Assembly (NCBI GenBank): GCA_002699335.1
Contig: PACG01000045.1
Span: 1-5,784 of the forward strand
Reading direction: 5' to 3'
DNA from: Candidatus Poribacteria bacterium
GTDB lineage: Bacteria; Poribacteria; WGA-4E; UBA9662
Length of the DNA: 5,784 nucleotides
A program made the translations under genes and the position numbers. Positions 1 to 5,784 of the stretch are shown here, piece by piece. Under the pieces are notes generated by a model that saw only the letters and a program-made list of their open reading frames with translations, made no database searches and was not told where the DNA came from. Each line of letters begins with the position of its first letter. Within the stretch, counting starts at the first letter, position 1.

Positions 1-2
1 TT

Positions 3-1364
3 CGAAACTCACAGATCGACTATTTGCAGTCAGTTGCTAATTTGCGTCAGCGAGAGATTGTGAGCCAGCAAATAGAACGACTGGTGAAAGCCAAAGTCAA
101 TACTGAGTTAGAAAAGATGCGGGATTCGCTCCTTCGAGCTGATCTTTCGCTCAGTTTGGCAAAAACCACCTTAGAACGCACCCAAGCTTTGGTTCAAGAA
201 CAAATTTCAGCTAGTCAGGATTTGATCCAGCAACAGGCGATCTATAACCAAGCAAACAATGAAATGGAAACAATAAAACATAAATTCGCAGTATTAGGGA
301 TTGAGGCACAGGTCTGTGACAAAATAATCAAGGATCAAAATCAAACTCCAATTTCGTTGTTGTTGGGTTTGGAGCTTGACTCTGGCTGGCAACAGTTCTC
401 TGTATTAGTTGAAGAAGCTAGCCAATTGATTCAGGCAAAATCCGCCCACCGGGAGTCCATAGCCAAAGTTAAAGCTAGCAAGCAAAACTTGTCAAATCTA
501 GGGTTGACAACAGAATTGATTGAGTCAATTCTGCCAGATTCAATTGCTACTTTCGAAGAGGTAACAGATACACAGCTACTCGAAGAGAATCTGGCTTTAT
601 TAGCCGAACCAAGTCAGTTAATAGAGGTAGAAGCTACCTATCGTAAGGCGATTTCTACGGTTGATGAGATGAAACATAAACTCATTACCTTGGGGATGAC
701 AGCTAGTCAATTGGACAAGGTTATTGATTCAAATCAAATGATCTGGAACTTTCAGGTAGTTGCTCCTATGTCAGGTCAAATTACCCAACAACAAGCAATG
801 CTCGGTTCCACAGTCGAAAAAAAAGATCCTCTTTATTCAATTGTCAATATTGATTCTGTATGGATCGAGGGCGAAGCTAACCAGAATGCTCTGGCCAATA
901 TTCAGATAAAAAACCTTGTCAGAGCACGTGTAGAGTCTTATCCGAACCAAACCTTTGTAAGTCGCATTGGGCAAATTTCTCCCATGATGGACATCTCTCA
1001 AAGGGTCGCTCACTTCCGAGTTGAGGTAGACAATCCCAATCACCAACTCAAACCCGGTATGTTTGCTAGTCTTGCCATTGTTACTGGTCAGGTTGACACG
1101 GTTTTGACTTTGCCTTTAGCTGCCGTTTTACAGGATGGTTTATACCAATTTGTCCTTGTGGAAGAAAATGAGACGGTTACCGTCGCGGAAAGTCATTACG
1201 CGAGACATGAAATTGAAATTGGAAGGAAGGATGATCAGTATGTGGAAATTAAAAGTGGTTTGTCGTTGGGAGATATGGTGGTTGTTCAAGGTAATTATCA
1301 AATGATGAAAGCGTTGAACCAATCAGCTTCGGTTACGGACCCACATGCCGGTCATAGCCACTAA
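3..1364 (+). CDS. RND efflux periplasmic adaptor (membrane fusion protein), 5' end missing
   Basis: This is a periplasmic adaptor that would couple the downstream RND pump to an outer-membrane channel. The frame is open to the left edge, so the signal peptide and the first strands of the lipoyl and barrel domains lie outside the window; the TTG at 24 is an internal Leu codon. Residues below count from that TTG. Residues 1-240 are mostly helical and coiled-coil-like, with an R-x3-L...S pattern at 52-62 resembling the channel-contacting hairpin tip of adaptors. Residues 64-236 hold three diverged copies of one helical unit. Residues 245-284 (VVAPMSGQI onward) are the returning lipoyl half, 285-352 the beta-barrel ending in LKPGMFASL, and 358-430 the membrane-proximal domain. 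The C-terminus, DPHAGHSH, is His-rich and could bind metal. The visible part alone exceeds the roughly 400 residues of a whole CusB. Family assignment is firm; the substrate is inferred. Confidence 0.93.
   Translation, partial: RNSQIDYLQSVANLRQREIVSQQIERLVKAKVNTELEKMRDSLLRADLSLSLAKTTLERTQALVQEQISASQDLIQQQAIYNQANNEMETIKHKFAVLGIEAQVCDKIIKDQNQTPISLLLGLELDSGWQQFSVLVEEASQLIQAKSAHRESIAKVKASKQNLSNLGLTTELIESILPDSIATFEEVTDTQLLEENLALLAEPSQLIEVEATYRKAISTVDEMKHKLITLGMTASQLDKVIDSNQMIWNFQVVAPMSGQITQQQAMLGSTVEKKDPLYSIVNIDSVWIEGEANQNALANIQIKNLVRARVESYPNQTFVSRIGQISPMMDISQRVAHFRVEVDNPNHQLKPGMFASLAIVTGQVDTVLTLPLAAVLQDGLYQFVLVEENETVTVAESHYARHEIEIGRKDDQYVEIKSGLSLGDMVVVQGNYQMMKALNQSASVTDPHAGHSH
213..731 (+). repeat. 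three diverged repeats of a ~40-residue helical unit inside the adaptor
   Basis: Three segments of the adaptor protein align without gaps from an LI pair to a conserved LG: unit 1 at residues 64-104 (nt 213-335), unit 2 at 133-172 (nt 420-539) and unit 3 at 197-236 (nt 612-731), numbered from the TTG at 24. In each, exactly 24 residues run from after LI to the Gly of LG. Units 2 and 3 both begin SQLI; unit 1 has SQDLI. Units 1 and 3 share an IKHK/MKHK stretch before LG (IKHKFAVLGI and MKHKLITLGM). LG is followed by I, L or M and then by a second short helix ending near Asp or Ser. The unit resembles the single helix-plus-LGM segment that normally precedes the returning lipoyl strand in CusB/CzcB-type adaptors; here unit 3 occupies that place. 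The DNA copies are strongly diverged, so the duplication is old. Confidence 0.75.
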
Positions 1365-1383
1365 ACTTGACGACTCAACCATC

Positions 1384-1387
1384 GGAG
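1384..1387 (+). promoter_or_regulatory. ribosome binding site of the RND pump gene
   Basis: GGAG lies 7 bases before the ATG at 1395, within the 30-base gap that follows the adaptor's TAA (1362-1364). It supports this ATG as the start. The short gap shows no promoter or terminator, which fits co-transcription with the adaptor. Confidence 0.7.
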
Positions 1388-1394
1388 CCAAATC

Positions 1395-4300
1395 ATGTGG
1401 TCTAAAATTATCGAGTTTTCGCTCAAATACAAATTATTGGTTATTGTAGTAGCCATTGCCGTTACAATTTTAGGGTGGCAAACATTTCAATCTGCACCTA
1501 TTGATGTCTATCCTGATATCAACCCGCCCAGAATTACTGTTCTAACGGAAGCACATGGTTGGTCTCCAGAGGAAATGGAGACGTTAGTCACGTTGCCCAT
1601 CGAAAGTACCATGAATGGTATACCTTATGTTGATCGTGTCCGATCCTCATCTGCTATTGGCTTGTCTTTGGTCTTCGTTGAGTTTGCTTGGGGAACCGAC
1701 ATTTTTCTGGCACGCCAGATGGTATCGGAAAGGTTGCAACTAATAGCTTCTAATTTGCCTAGTGGCGTTGATGCTCCGATTATTTTGCCTACCTCTTCTC
1801 TCTTGGGTGAAATTATTGAATATGCCCTGGTCGATGAAACCGGCCAATTCGGGCCGATGGAAATGCGAGATTTAGCTGATTGGATTATTCGTTATCAACT
1901 ACAATCTCAGGGAGGTATTGTCAAAGTAATCAATATTGGTGGCTATATCAAGCAATATCAGGTCTTTATCAACCCGGACCAATTAACGAGTTTTGACCTC
2001 TCGCTGGAAGATGTGGCTTTAGCTCTCGAAAGTAGCAATGAAAATTCGGCTGGAGGTTTCCTCATCAGAGATGCTCAAGAATTAATGATCCGAGGGCTGG
2101 GACGTATTGAAACGGTGGCTGATATAGAAGATGTGGTCATCGATACCCGACAACATGGTAGACCAATTCTAGTCAAAGATGTAGCTAGGGTTCAAATTGG
2201 TTCAACACCGGAAATTCGGCGGGGGGCAGGTAGCCGAAATGGGATAGAAACTGTTCTAGGCAAAGTAGTCAAACAACCAGGTGTAAATACACTGGCTTTA
2301 ACCGATAAAGTGTTGTCAGTCTTAAGCTCGCTAGAGACTTCCCTGCCAGAAGGAATTAAAATTAAGCGGGAATATGTACAAGCGGATCTAATTCGTCGTG
2401 CCGTTGACACGGTGAAAGAGGCTCTGCGTGATGGCGCTATTTTAGTAACCGTTGTCTTAGCTGTCTTCCTTTTTAACTTTCGTACAGCTTTAATTGCATT
2501 GACGGCTATCCCATTGTCACTGGTGATATCCGTCATTGTACTGATCTGGCAAGGTTTTTCGATCAATGTCATGACACTATCTGGATTGGCCATTGCTGTT
2601 GGAATGGTAGTTGACGATGCAATTGTTAATGTTGAAAATATCTTCCGCCGACTGCGCGAATATTTTCAACAGCCGACCTCAGAAACATCGACCCAAGTAG
2701 TATTGCGTGCAAGTAACGAAATTCGTTCATCGATTGTCTTTGCAACTTTGATTATCATTTTGGTTTTCATTCCCCTCTTCAGTCTGGATGGAATGGAGGG
2801 GCGCATGTTTCGTCCATTGGGTTGGGCAGTAGCTATCTCAATGATAGTATCTTTACTGGTAGCGCTTACCTTGATTCCTGCTTTAAGTGATCGTCTATTA
2901 ACAGCTAATATCCAATTTCCAGGAAAAGAGAGTCCAATTGTCAATTGGATTAAGAAGGGCTATCGTCCCTTACTTGTATTAACCCTCAAATGGCGAATCT
3001 GGGTACTAGGAGCGGCTTTTATATTAATGTTATTAACCTTGAGTTTGATTCCTCGACTGGGCCGAGAGTTTTTGCCTGTTATGGATGAAGCAACTTTCAC
3101 CGTTAGTGTATTCTCTCCTCCTGGTACTTCGTTGGGCGAATCTGTCCGAATTGGGAGAGAGATGGAAGTCAAACTGCTGACCATTCCCGAAGTAATCAGC
3201 GTTAGTAGTCGGACAGGTAGAGCAGATGCTGACGAACATGCTCATGATGTCAACACCCATGAAATTGTGGTCAATTTCACCCCACCTGATAAAAGGGAAA
3301 AGAGCCGGGAAGAATTACTGGAATCGGTTCGTCAACTCCTTTCCAGCCAGAATTTTCCTGGCATTATGGTATCCGTTGGCCAACCGATTCAGCATCGTCT
3401 CGACCATCTGTTATCTGGGGTTAATGCGCAGGTAGCTATTAAGCTCTTTGGGCCAGATTTAAATCAACTGCGACAAAAGGCAGAGCAGATTCATCGCGTT
3501 ATGTTGGACGTTGATGGTGTAACTGATTTACAGGTAGAGCAACAAGTACAAGTAGAACAACTACAAATCAAAGTTGATCGATTAGCAGCAGCGAGATACG
3601 GTTTGAGTGTCAAGGATGTCAACCATTTTGTTGAAAGTGCTTTTAAAGGGGAAGTCGTTAGTCAGATATTACAAGGTCAACGTCAATATGACATGGTGAT
3701 GCGAGTAGATCCCAGTTTTGTCAACCAAATTAATAAGATTGCCAAACTTAAAATTCGTGCCTCAGGAGGGCATTTGGTTCCATTAGAACAGGTGGCAGAA
3801 GTGCAAACGGACTATGGACCTAATACGATTAACCGAGAAAATGTATCTCGTCGAATTGTGATTCAGTGCAACGTCCAAAAACGGGATCTGGCCAGTTTCG
3901 TCACTGAAGTTCAAACCCAGATTCAGCGTCGAGTTAACTTGACTGACGGTTACTTTGTGACTTATGGAGGACAATTTGAGAGCCAGCAGGCTGCCCAAAA
4001 GCGGATTCTAATCCAAACTGGCGGAGTGCTCGTTGGGATCTTTATTTTGCTTTATTTGGCGATGAACTCAGTTCGTTTGTCATTGTTGGTGATGCTCAAT
4101 TTGCCATTGGCCTTGATTGGAGGCATAATCAGTGTTTTCTTTTCTAGTGGTATACTCAGCATTCCTTCGATGGTCGGATTTATTCTATTGTTTGGTATTG
4201 CAGTACGGAATGGCATTATTTTAACCAGCCATATTAATGATCTACGGTCGGAAGGTCTACCCCTATACGAAGCGATTCTCAAAGGAGCAGAAGAACGCAT

Positions 4301-4511
4301 TAGTCCAGTGTTGATGACAGCGCTGACGACGGGATTAGGTATGTTGCCTTTGGCTTTAGCAGATGGTTCTGGTGCCGAGTTGCAAAAACCATTGGCCATT
4401 GTAATTAGCGGTGGTATGGTGACCGCTACCATGCTGACCCTGTTGGTATTGCCTATCCTGTACTATATGGTTGAAAGTAATGGGGATTCAGAGAGGGCGG
4501 AGCAGCGTTGA
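1395..4511 (+). CDS. heavy-metal-efflux RND transporter, inner-membrane pump (CzcA/CusA family)
   Basis: This is a proton-driven inner-membrane pump that would export metal cations through the adaptor and an outer-membrane channel. It has 1038 residues, close to CzcA (1063) and CusA (1047), and appears intact. Hydrophobic segments fit the 12-helix RND plan: one at about 13-31, five between 345 and 495, one at 534-552 and five between 871 and 1024, with two large periplasmic loops at about 32-344 and 553-870. Helix 4 carries GMVVDDAIVNVEN (403-415), matching the heavy-metal RND signature; Asp407 and Glu414 align with CzcA Asp408 and Glu415, while CzcA Asp402 is replaced by Ala401, as in CusA. 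Helix 10 carries FGIAVRNGIIL (933-943). The second loop contains QPIQHRLDHLLSGV (663-676), very like CzcA, and an Asp/His-rich stretch at 609-623. The Met triad of CusA appears replaced by Ser571, Ile624 and His671, by alignment from memory. The family is certain; a divalent-cation substrate is inferred. Confidence 0.96.
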   Translation: MWSKIIEFSLKYKLLVIVVAIAVTILGWQTFQSAPIDVYPDINPPRITVLTEAHGWSPEEMETLVTLPIESTMNGIPYVDRVRSSSAIGLSLVFVEFAWGTDIFLARQMVSERLQLIASNLPSGVDAPIILPTSSLLGEIIEYALVDETGQFGPMEMRDLADWIIRYQLQSQGGIVKVINIGGYIKQYQVFINPDQLTSFDLSLEDVALALESSNENSAGGFLIRDAQELMIRGLGRIETVADIEDVVIDTRQHGRPILVKDVARVQIGSTPEIRRGAGSRNGIETVLGKVVKQPGVNTLALTDKVLSVLSSLETSLPEGIKIKREYVQADLIRRAVDTVKEALRDGAILVTVVLAVFLFNFRTALIALTAIPLSLVISVIVLIWQGFSINVMTLSGLAIAVGMVVDDAIVNVENIFRRLREYFQQPTSETSTQVVLRASNEIRSSIVFATLIIILVFIPLFSLDGMEGRMFRPLGWAVAISMIVSLLVALTLIPALSDRLLTANIQFPGKESPIVNWIKKGYRPLLVLTLKWRIWVLGAAFILMLLTLSLIPRLGREFLPVMDEATFTVSVFSPPGTSLGESVRIGREMEVKLLTIPEVISVSSRTGRADADEHAHDVNTHEIVVNFTPPDKREKSREELLESVRQLLSSQNFPGIMVSVGQPIQHRLDHLLSGVNAQVAIKLFGPDLNQLRQKAEQIHRVMLDVDGVTDLQVEQQVQVEQLQIKVDRLAAARYGLSVKDVNHFVESAFKGEVVSQILQGQRQYDMVMRVDPSFVNQINKIAKLKIRASGGHLVPLEQVAEVQTDYGPNTINRENVSRRIVIQCNVQKRDLASFVTEVQTQIQRRVNLTDGYFVTYGGQFESQQAAQKRILIQTGGVLVGIFILLYLAMNSVRLSLLVMLNLPLALIGGIISVFFSSGILSIPSMVGFILLFGIAVRNGIILTSHINDLRSEGLPLYEAILKGAEERISPVLMTALTTGLGMLPLALADGSGAELQKPLAIVISGGMVTATMLTLLVLPILYYMVESNGDSERAEQR

Positions 4512-4735
4512 TTATAGGTCTTGAAGTTTACTTCCGTTTAATACGAAAAATCAATGAGTATGTTCTTTAAAGACACTGGGTTATGAAAGAACATAAGTCG
4601 AAAAAATAATAATTATGATTAGAACTGTGGTTGAGTCATGAAGAAAACAGCTGGGGCGAAATCCCATGGGTGTACTTTCAGCACCTGAGTAACAATATCG
4701 ACCTTCGAAGGCTTACATCACTCCTGTCATTTATG
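4512..4735. other. convergent intergenic region
   Basis: These 224 bases separate the 3' ends of the pump gene and the minus-strand isomerase-like gene. I find no convincing gene here; all open frames are very short. It holds a 10-bp inverted repeat (described separately), an AT-rich patch at about 4601-4619, and small palindromes such as CCTTCGAAGG at 4702-4711 and CCCATGGG further left. No clear GC-rich hairpin with a T tract follows the pump gene on the plus strand, so the end of the efflux transcript is not evident. Confidence 0.6.
4546..4595 (-). terminator. possible weak terminator of the minus-strand gene
   Basis: TATGTTCTTT (4559-4568) and AAAGAACATA (4586-4595) form a perfect 10-bp inverted repeat with a 17-base loop. 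Read on the minus strand, the stem is followed about 8 bases later by a run of five T (A5 at 4546-4550 on the plus strand). The plus-strand side is followed by A-rich rather than T-rich sequence, so it does not look like a terminator for the pump gene. The stem is AT-rich, the loop long and the T tract short and displaced, so this is a weak call. It would leave a 3' untranslated tail of about 140 bases on the isomerase-like transcript. A regulatory site or chance repeat is also possible. Confidence 0.3.
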
Positions 4736-5635
4736 TCAATCAATCTCCTGTATAGTCCTACGAATGAAGTCTAAATCTCTTTTGGTCATGTTGTTGTAAT
4801 CGTAACCTGTTTTAGCTTTGCCATGAGAAGGGTTCAAGCAAATCACCTGACTTATGTTATCCTTCACGATTTGGCGCGTTATCTCCGCAACTGGCCATGA
4901 GGCATCTTCCAAAGAAGATCTCCAGCAAAGCTCGATACCGTCGTTACTCTGTTGTCCGCCCTTCAGGTGGTAATAACCTATCAATCCTTTGAGTTTATTA
5001 TAGACGTCCATTGTTGGATAAGTTCCCATTTGCCAGAGATTCTGCACATCCCAAGTGAGAGATATACGTTCTTGACGATCAAGTGCTTCAAAGAAATCAA
5101 TGATCTCTTCAGTGGTCGAGAAGATACAATTTCCGACTTCGTTTTCGATGGTAACTTTGAAGCCTAGATCGTTTGTGAATTTAGGGCAATACGCCTTGTG
5201 GAGATAATCGATAACTTCAATATAAAGAGGAATTAACCAAGGATGATTTGTATGGAGATACTCTACACTGTTCTCAATTTCACCTCTTTTGGAAGTTGCT
5301 GACGCAAGTAAGCGAATCGTCTGTGGTTTCAGAATATTGGCAATTTTGATGACGTGATCTATCTTTTGGAGATAGCCTTTCCGAAAACGTTCTTCTCCCA
5401 ATTCAATATCACCGCCTAAAAGGACTGTGGAAAAGCAATAAACAGATAGATTTCTTTTACGAATCAGATCTGCGGCGTGTTTTGCTTCTTCTATTGTCAA
5501 TCTGACAATGCTTTTCCCAAAAATGTTGTCTTTCAGATCCAGATACTTTATTCCCCATGAAACGTGTTGATCTAAAGCAATCTCAAACTCGTTTCCTGCC
5601 ATAGAATTAAGAATAGTAATCTCCGTGTTTGCCAT
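4736..5635 (-). CDS. sugar phosphate isomerase/epimerase-like TIM-barrel protein
   Basis: This protein of 299 residues fits the size and pattern of the xylose-isomerase-like TIM-barrel superfamily (sugar phosphate isomerases/epimerases, AP endonuclease 2 type). Alternating strand-helix units are visible: ALDQHVSWGIKYLDLK (20-35), then helix 48-61 with strand LSVYCFST (63-70), PQTIRLLAS (104-112), GFKVTIENE (158-166), ISLTWDVQNL (191-200), LIGYYHLKGG (218-227) and QVICLNPSHG (263-272). Candidate metal ligands are Glu164, Asp196 and His223, at the ends of strands as the family expects. The fourth is normally Glu in an LEPH-type motif, but here the motif reads LNPSH with Asn268. There is no signal peptide, so it is probably cytoplasmic. 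The ATG at 5635 is preceded by only a short GAG (5641-5643); the next ATG, codon 12, has no well-placed alternative. Substrate and pathway cannot be told. It converges on the efflux operon and is probably unrelated to it. Confidence 0.8.
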   Translation of the reverse strand: MANTEITILNSMAGNEFEIALDQHVSWGIKYLDLKDNIFGKSIVRLTIEEAKHAADLIRKRNLSVYCFSTVLLGGDIELGEERFRKGYLQKIDHVIKIANILKPQTIRLLASATSKRGEIENSVEYLHTNHPWLIPLYIEVIDYLHKAYCPKFTNDLGFKVTIENEVGNCIFSTTEEIIDFFEALDRQERISLTWDVQNLWQMGTYPTMDVYNKLKGLIGYYHLKGGQQSNDGIELCWRSSLEDASWPVAEITRQIVKDNISQVICLNPSHGKAKTGYDYNNMTKRDLDFIRRTIQEID

Positions 5636-5784
5636 AAAGACTCACAAGATAAAGAAACATTTTTTGGTAAACGAAAGCTTGATCATGGACTCTTTAAACT
5701 TAAAGTATAACTTAATCCAATTGCCGGGTTATGAATACAATTTGATACACTACTGCCCAAGGCAGCAGATAGTCTGCATAGAAA
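5636..5784 (-). promoter_or_regulatory. upstream region of the isomerase-like gene with possible promoter
   Basis: No gene is visible in these 149 bases. On the minus strand TATACT (plus 5704-5709) resembles a -10 box, about 70 bases before the start codon, but no good -35 box lies 16-18 bases upstream of it. A short inverted repeat, CTTTAA-AC-TTAAAG at 5692-5705, abuts and overlaps this -10 box and could be an operator. GAG at 5641-5643 is the likely, weak ribosome binding site. All of this rests on short matches. Confidence 0.3.
5753..5777. repeat. two adjacent short inverted repeats
   Basis: CTGCC-CAA-GGCAG (5753-5765) is followed at once by GCAGA-TAG-TCTGC (5765-5777); the two share the G at 5765. 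Each has perfect 5-bp arms and a 3-base spacer. They lie about 120-140 bases upstream of the isomerase-like start and near the right edge, so they could be a regulator site for either flanking gene, part of a terminator for something beyond the window, or chance. Confidence 0.3.

Noticed and set aside
24..26. TTG as start codon of the adaptor
   Set aside because: The frame is open upstream to the window edge, the preceding residues continue the helical region, and a start here would leave no signal peptide and no first half of the lipoyl domain.
3226..3435. Plus-strand open frame in another frame within the pump gene
   Set aside because: It is wholly inside the pump coding region and its protein resembles nothing I know.
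2192..4432. Several minus-strand open frames of 70-133 codons opposite the pump gene
   Set aside because: They overlap a well-supported RND gene, have no recognisable protein pattern, and look like shadows of its codon structure.
4554..4586. Tiny 10-codon frame MSMFFKDTGL overlapping the inverted repeat
   Set aside because: It has no good ribosome binding site, and it is followed by no downstream gene on that strand that it could attenuate.
4512..4735. Remnant insertion sequence or attachment site in the intergenic gap
   Set aside because: There are small palindromes but no paired terminal repeats with target duplication, no transposase fragment and no tRNA end.
4952..5167. Plus-strand open frame of 71 codons opposite the isomerase-like gene
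   Set aside because: It lies antisense to a coding sequence with clear TIM-barrel pattern and shows no features of its own.
1..5784. Cyanobacterial HIP1 octamer as a host marker
   Set aside because: I found no GCGATCGC in the window, so it cannot support a cyanobacterial origin; its absence in under 6 kb does not exclude one either.
1..5784. CRISPR array, tRNA or rRNA gene
   Set aside because: I saw no regularly spaced direct repeats and no recognisable tRNA or rRNA segments on either strand.

Overview
The window holds two gene blocks that face each other. On the left, on the plus strand, are the last 453 or so codons of a periplasmic adaptor (membrane fusion protein) and, 30 bases downstream, a complete 1038-residue inner-membrane RND pump of the heavy-metal-efflux (CzcA/CusA-like) type. 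On the right, on the minus strand, is a complete 299-codon TIM-barrel protein that resembles the sugar phosphate isomerase/epimerase (xylose-isomerase-like) superfamily. A 224-base non-coding gap separates the two convergent blocks, and 149 bases of non-coding DNA lie upstream of the isomerase-like gene up to the right edge.

An RND pump with a periplasmic adaptor implies a diderm (Gram-negative type) bacterium. Base composition is moderate to slightly AT-rich, and Leu codons are often TTG. The style of the pump would suit a cyanobacterium, but the window contains no copy of the cyanobacterial HIP1 octamer (GCGATCGC), and I cannot fix the phylum from sequence alone.

The adaptor and pump almost certainly form one operon. 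The adaptor would link the pump in the inner membrane to a TolC-like outer-membrane channel, which is not in the window and may lie upstream. Metal export is suggested by family resemblance, by a His-rich C-terminus on the adaptor and by an Asp/Glu/His-rich periplasmic segment in the pump. The three methionines that bind Cu/Ag in E. coli CusA appear to be absent, so a divalent cation is a better guess than copper or silver, though this is inference. The isomerase-like gene is transcribed convergently and has no evident functional link to the efflux operon.

The most unusual point is that the adaptor's helical hairpin region contains three diverged, gap-free copies of a segment of about 40 residues (residues about 64-104, 133-172 and 197-236, counted from the TTG at position 24). 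Most adaptors of this family appear to have only one such segment before the return strand of the lipoyl domain. A second point is that the isomerase-like protein seems to have Asn where the last metal-binding Glu of the superfamily is expected. I see no CRISPR array, tRNA, rRNA or complete mobile element. Nothing here amounts to a demonstrably new system.
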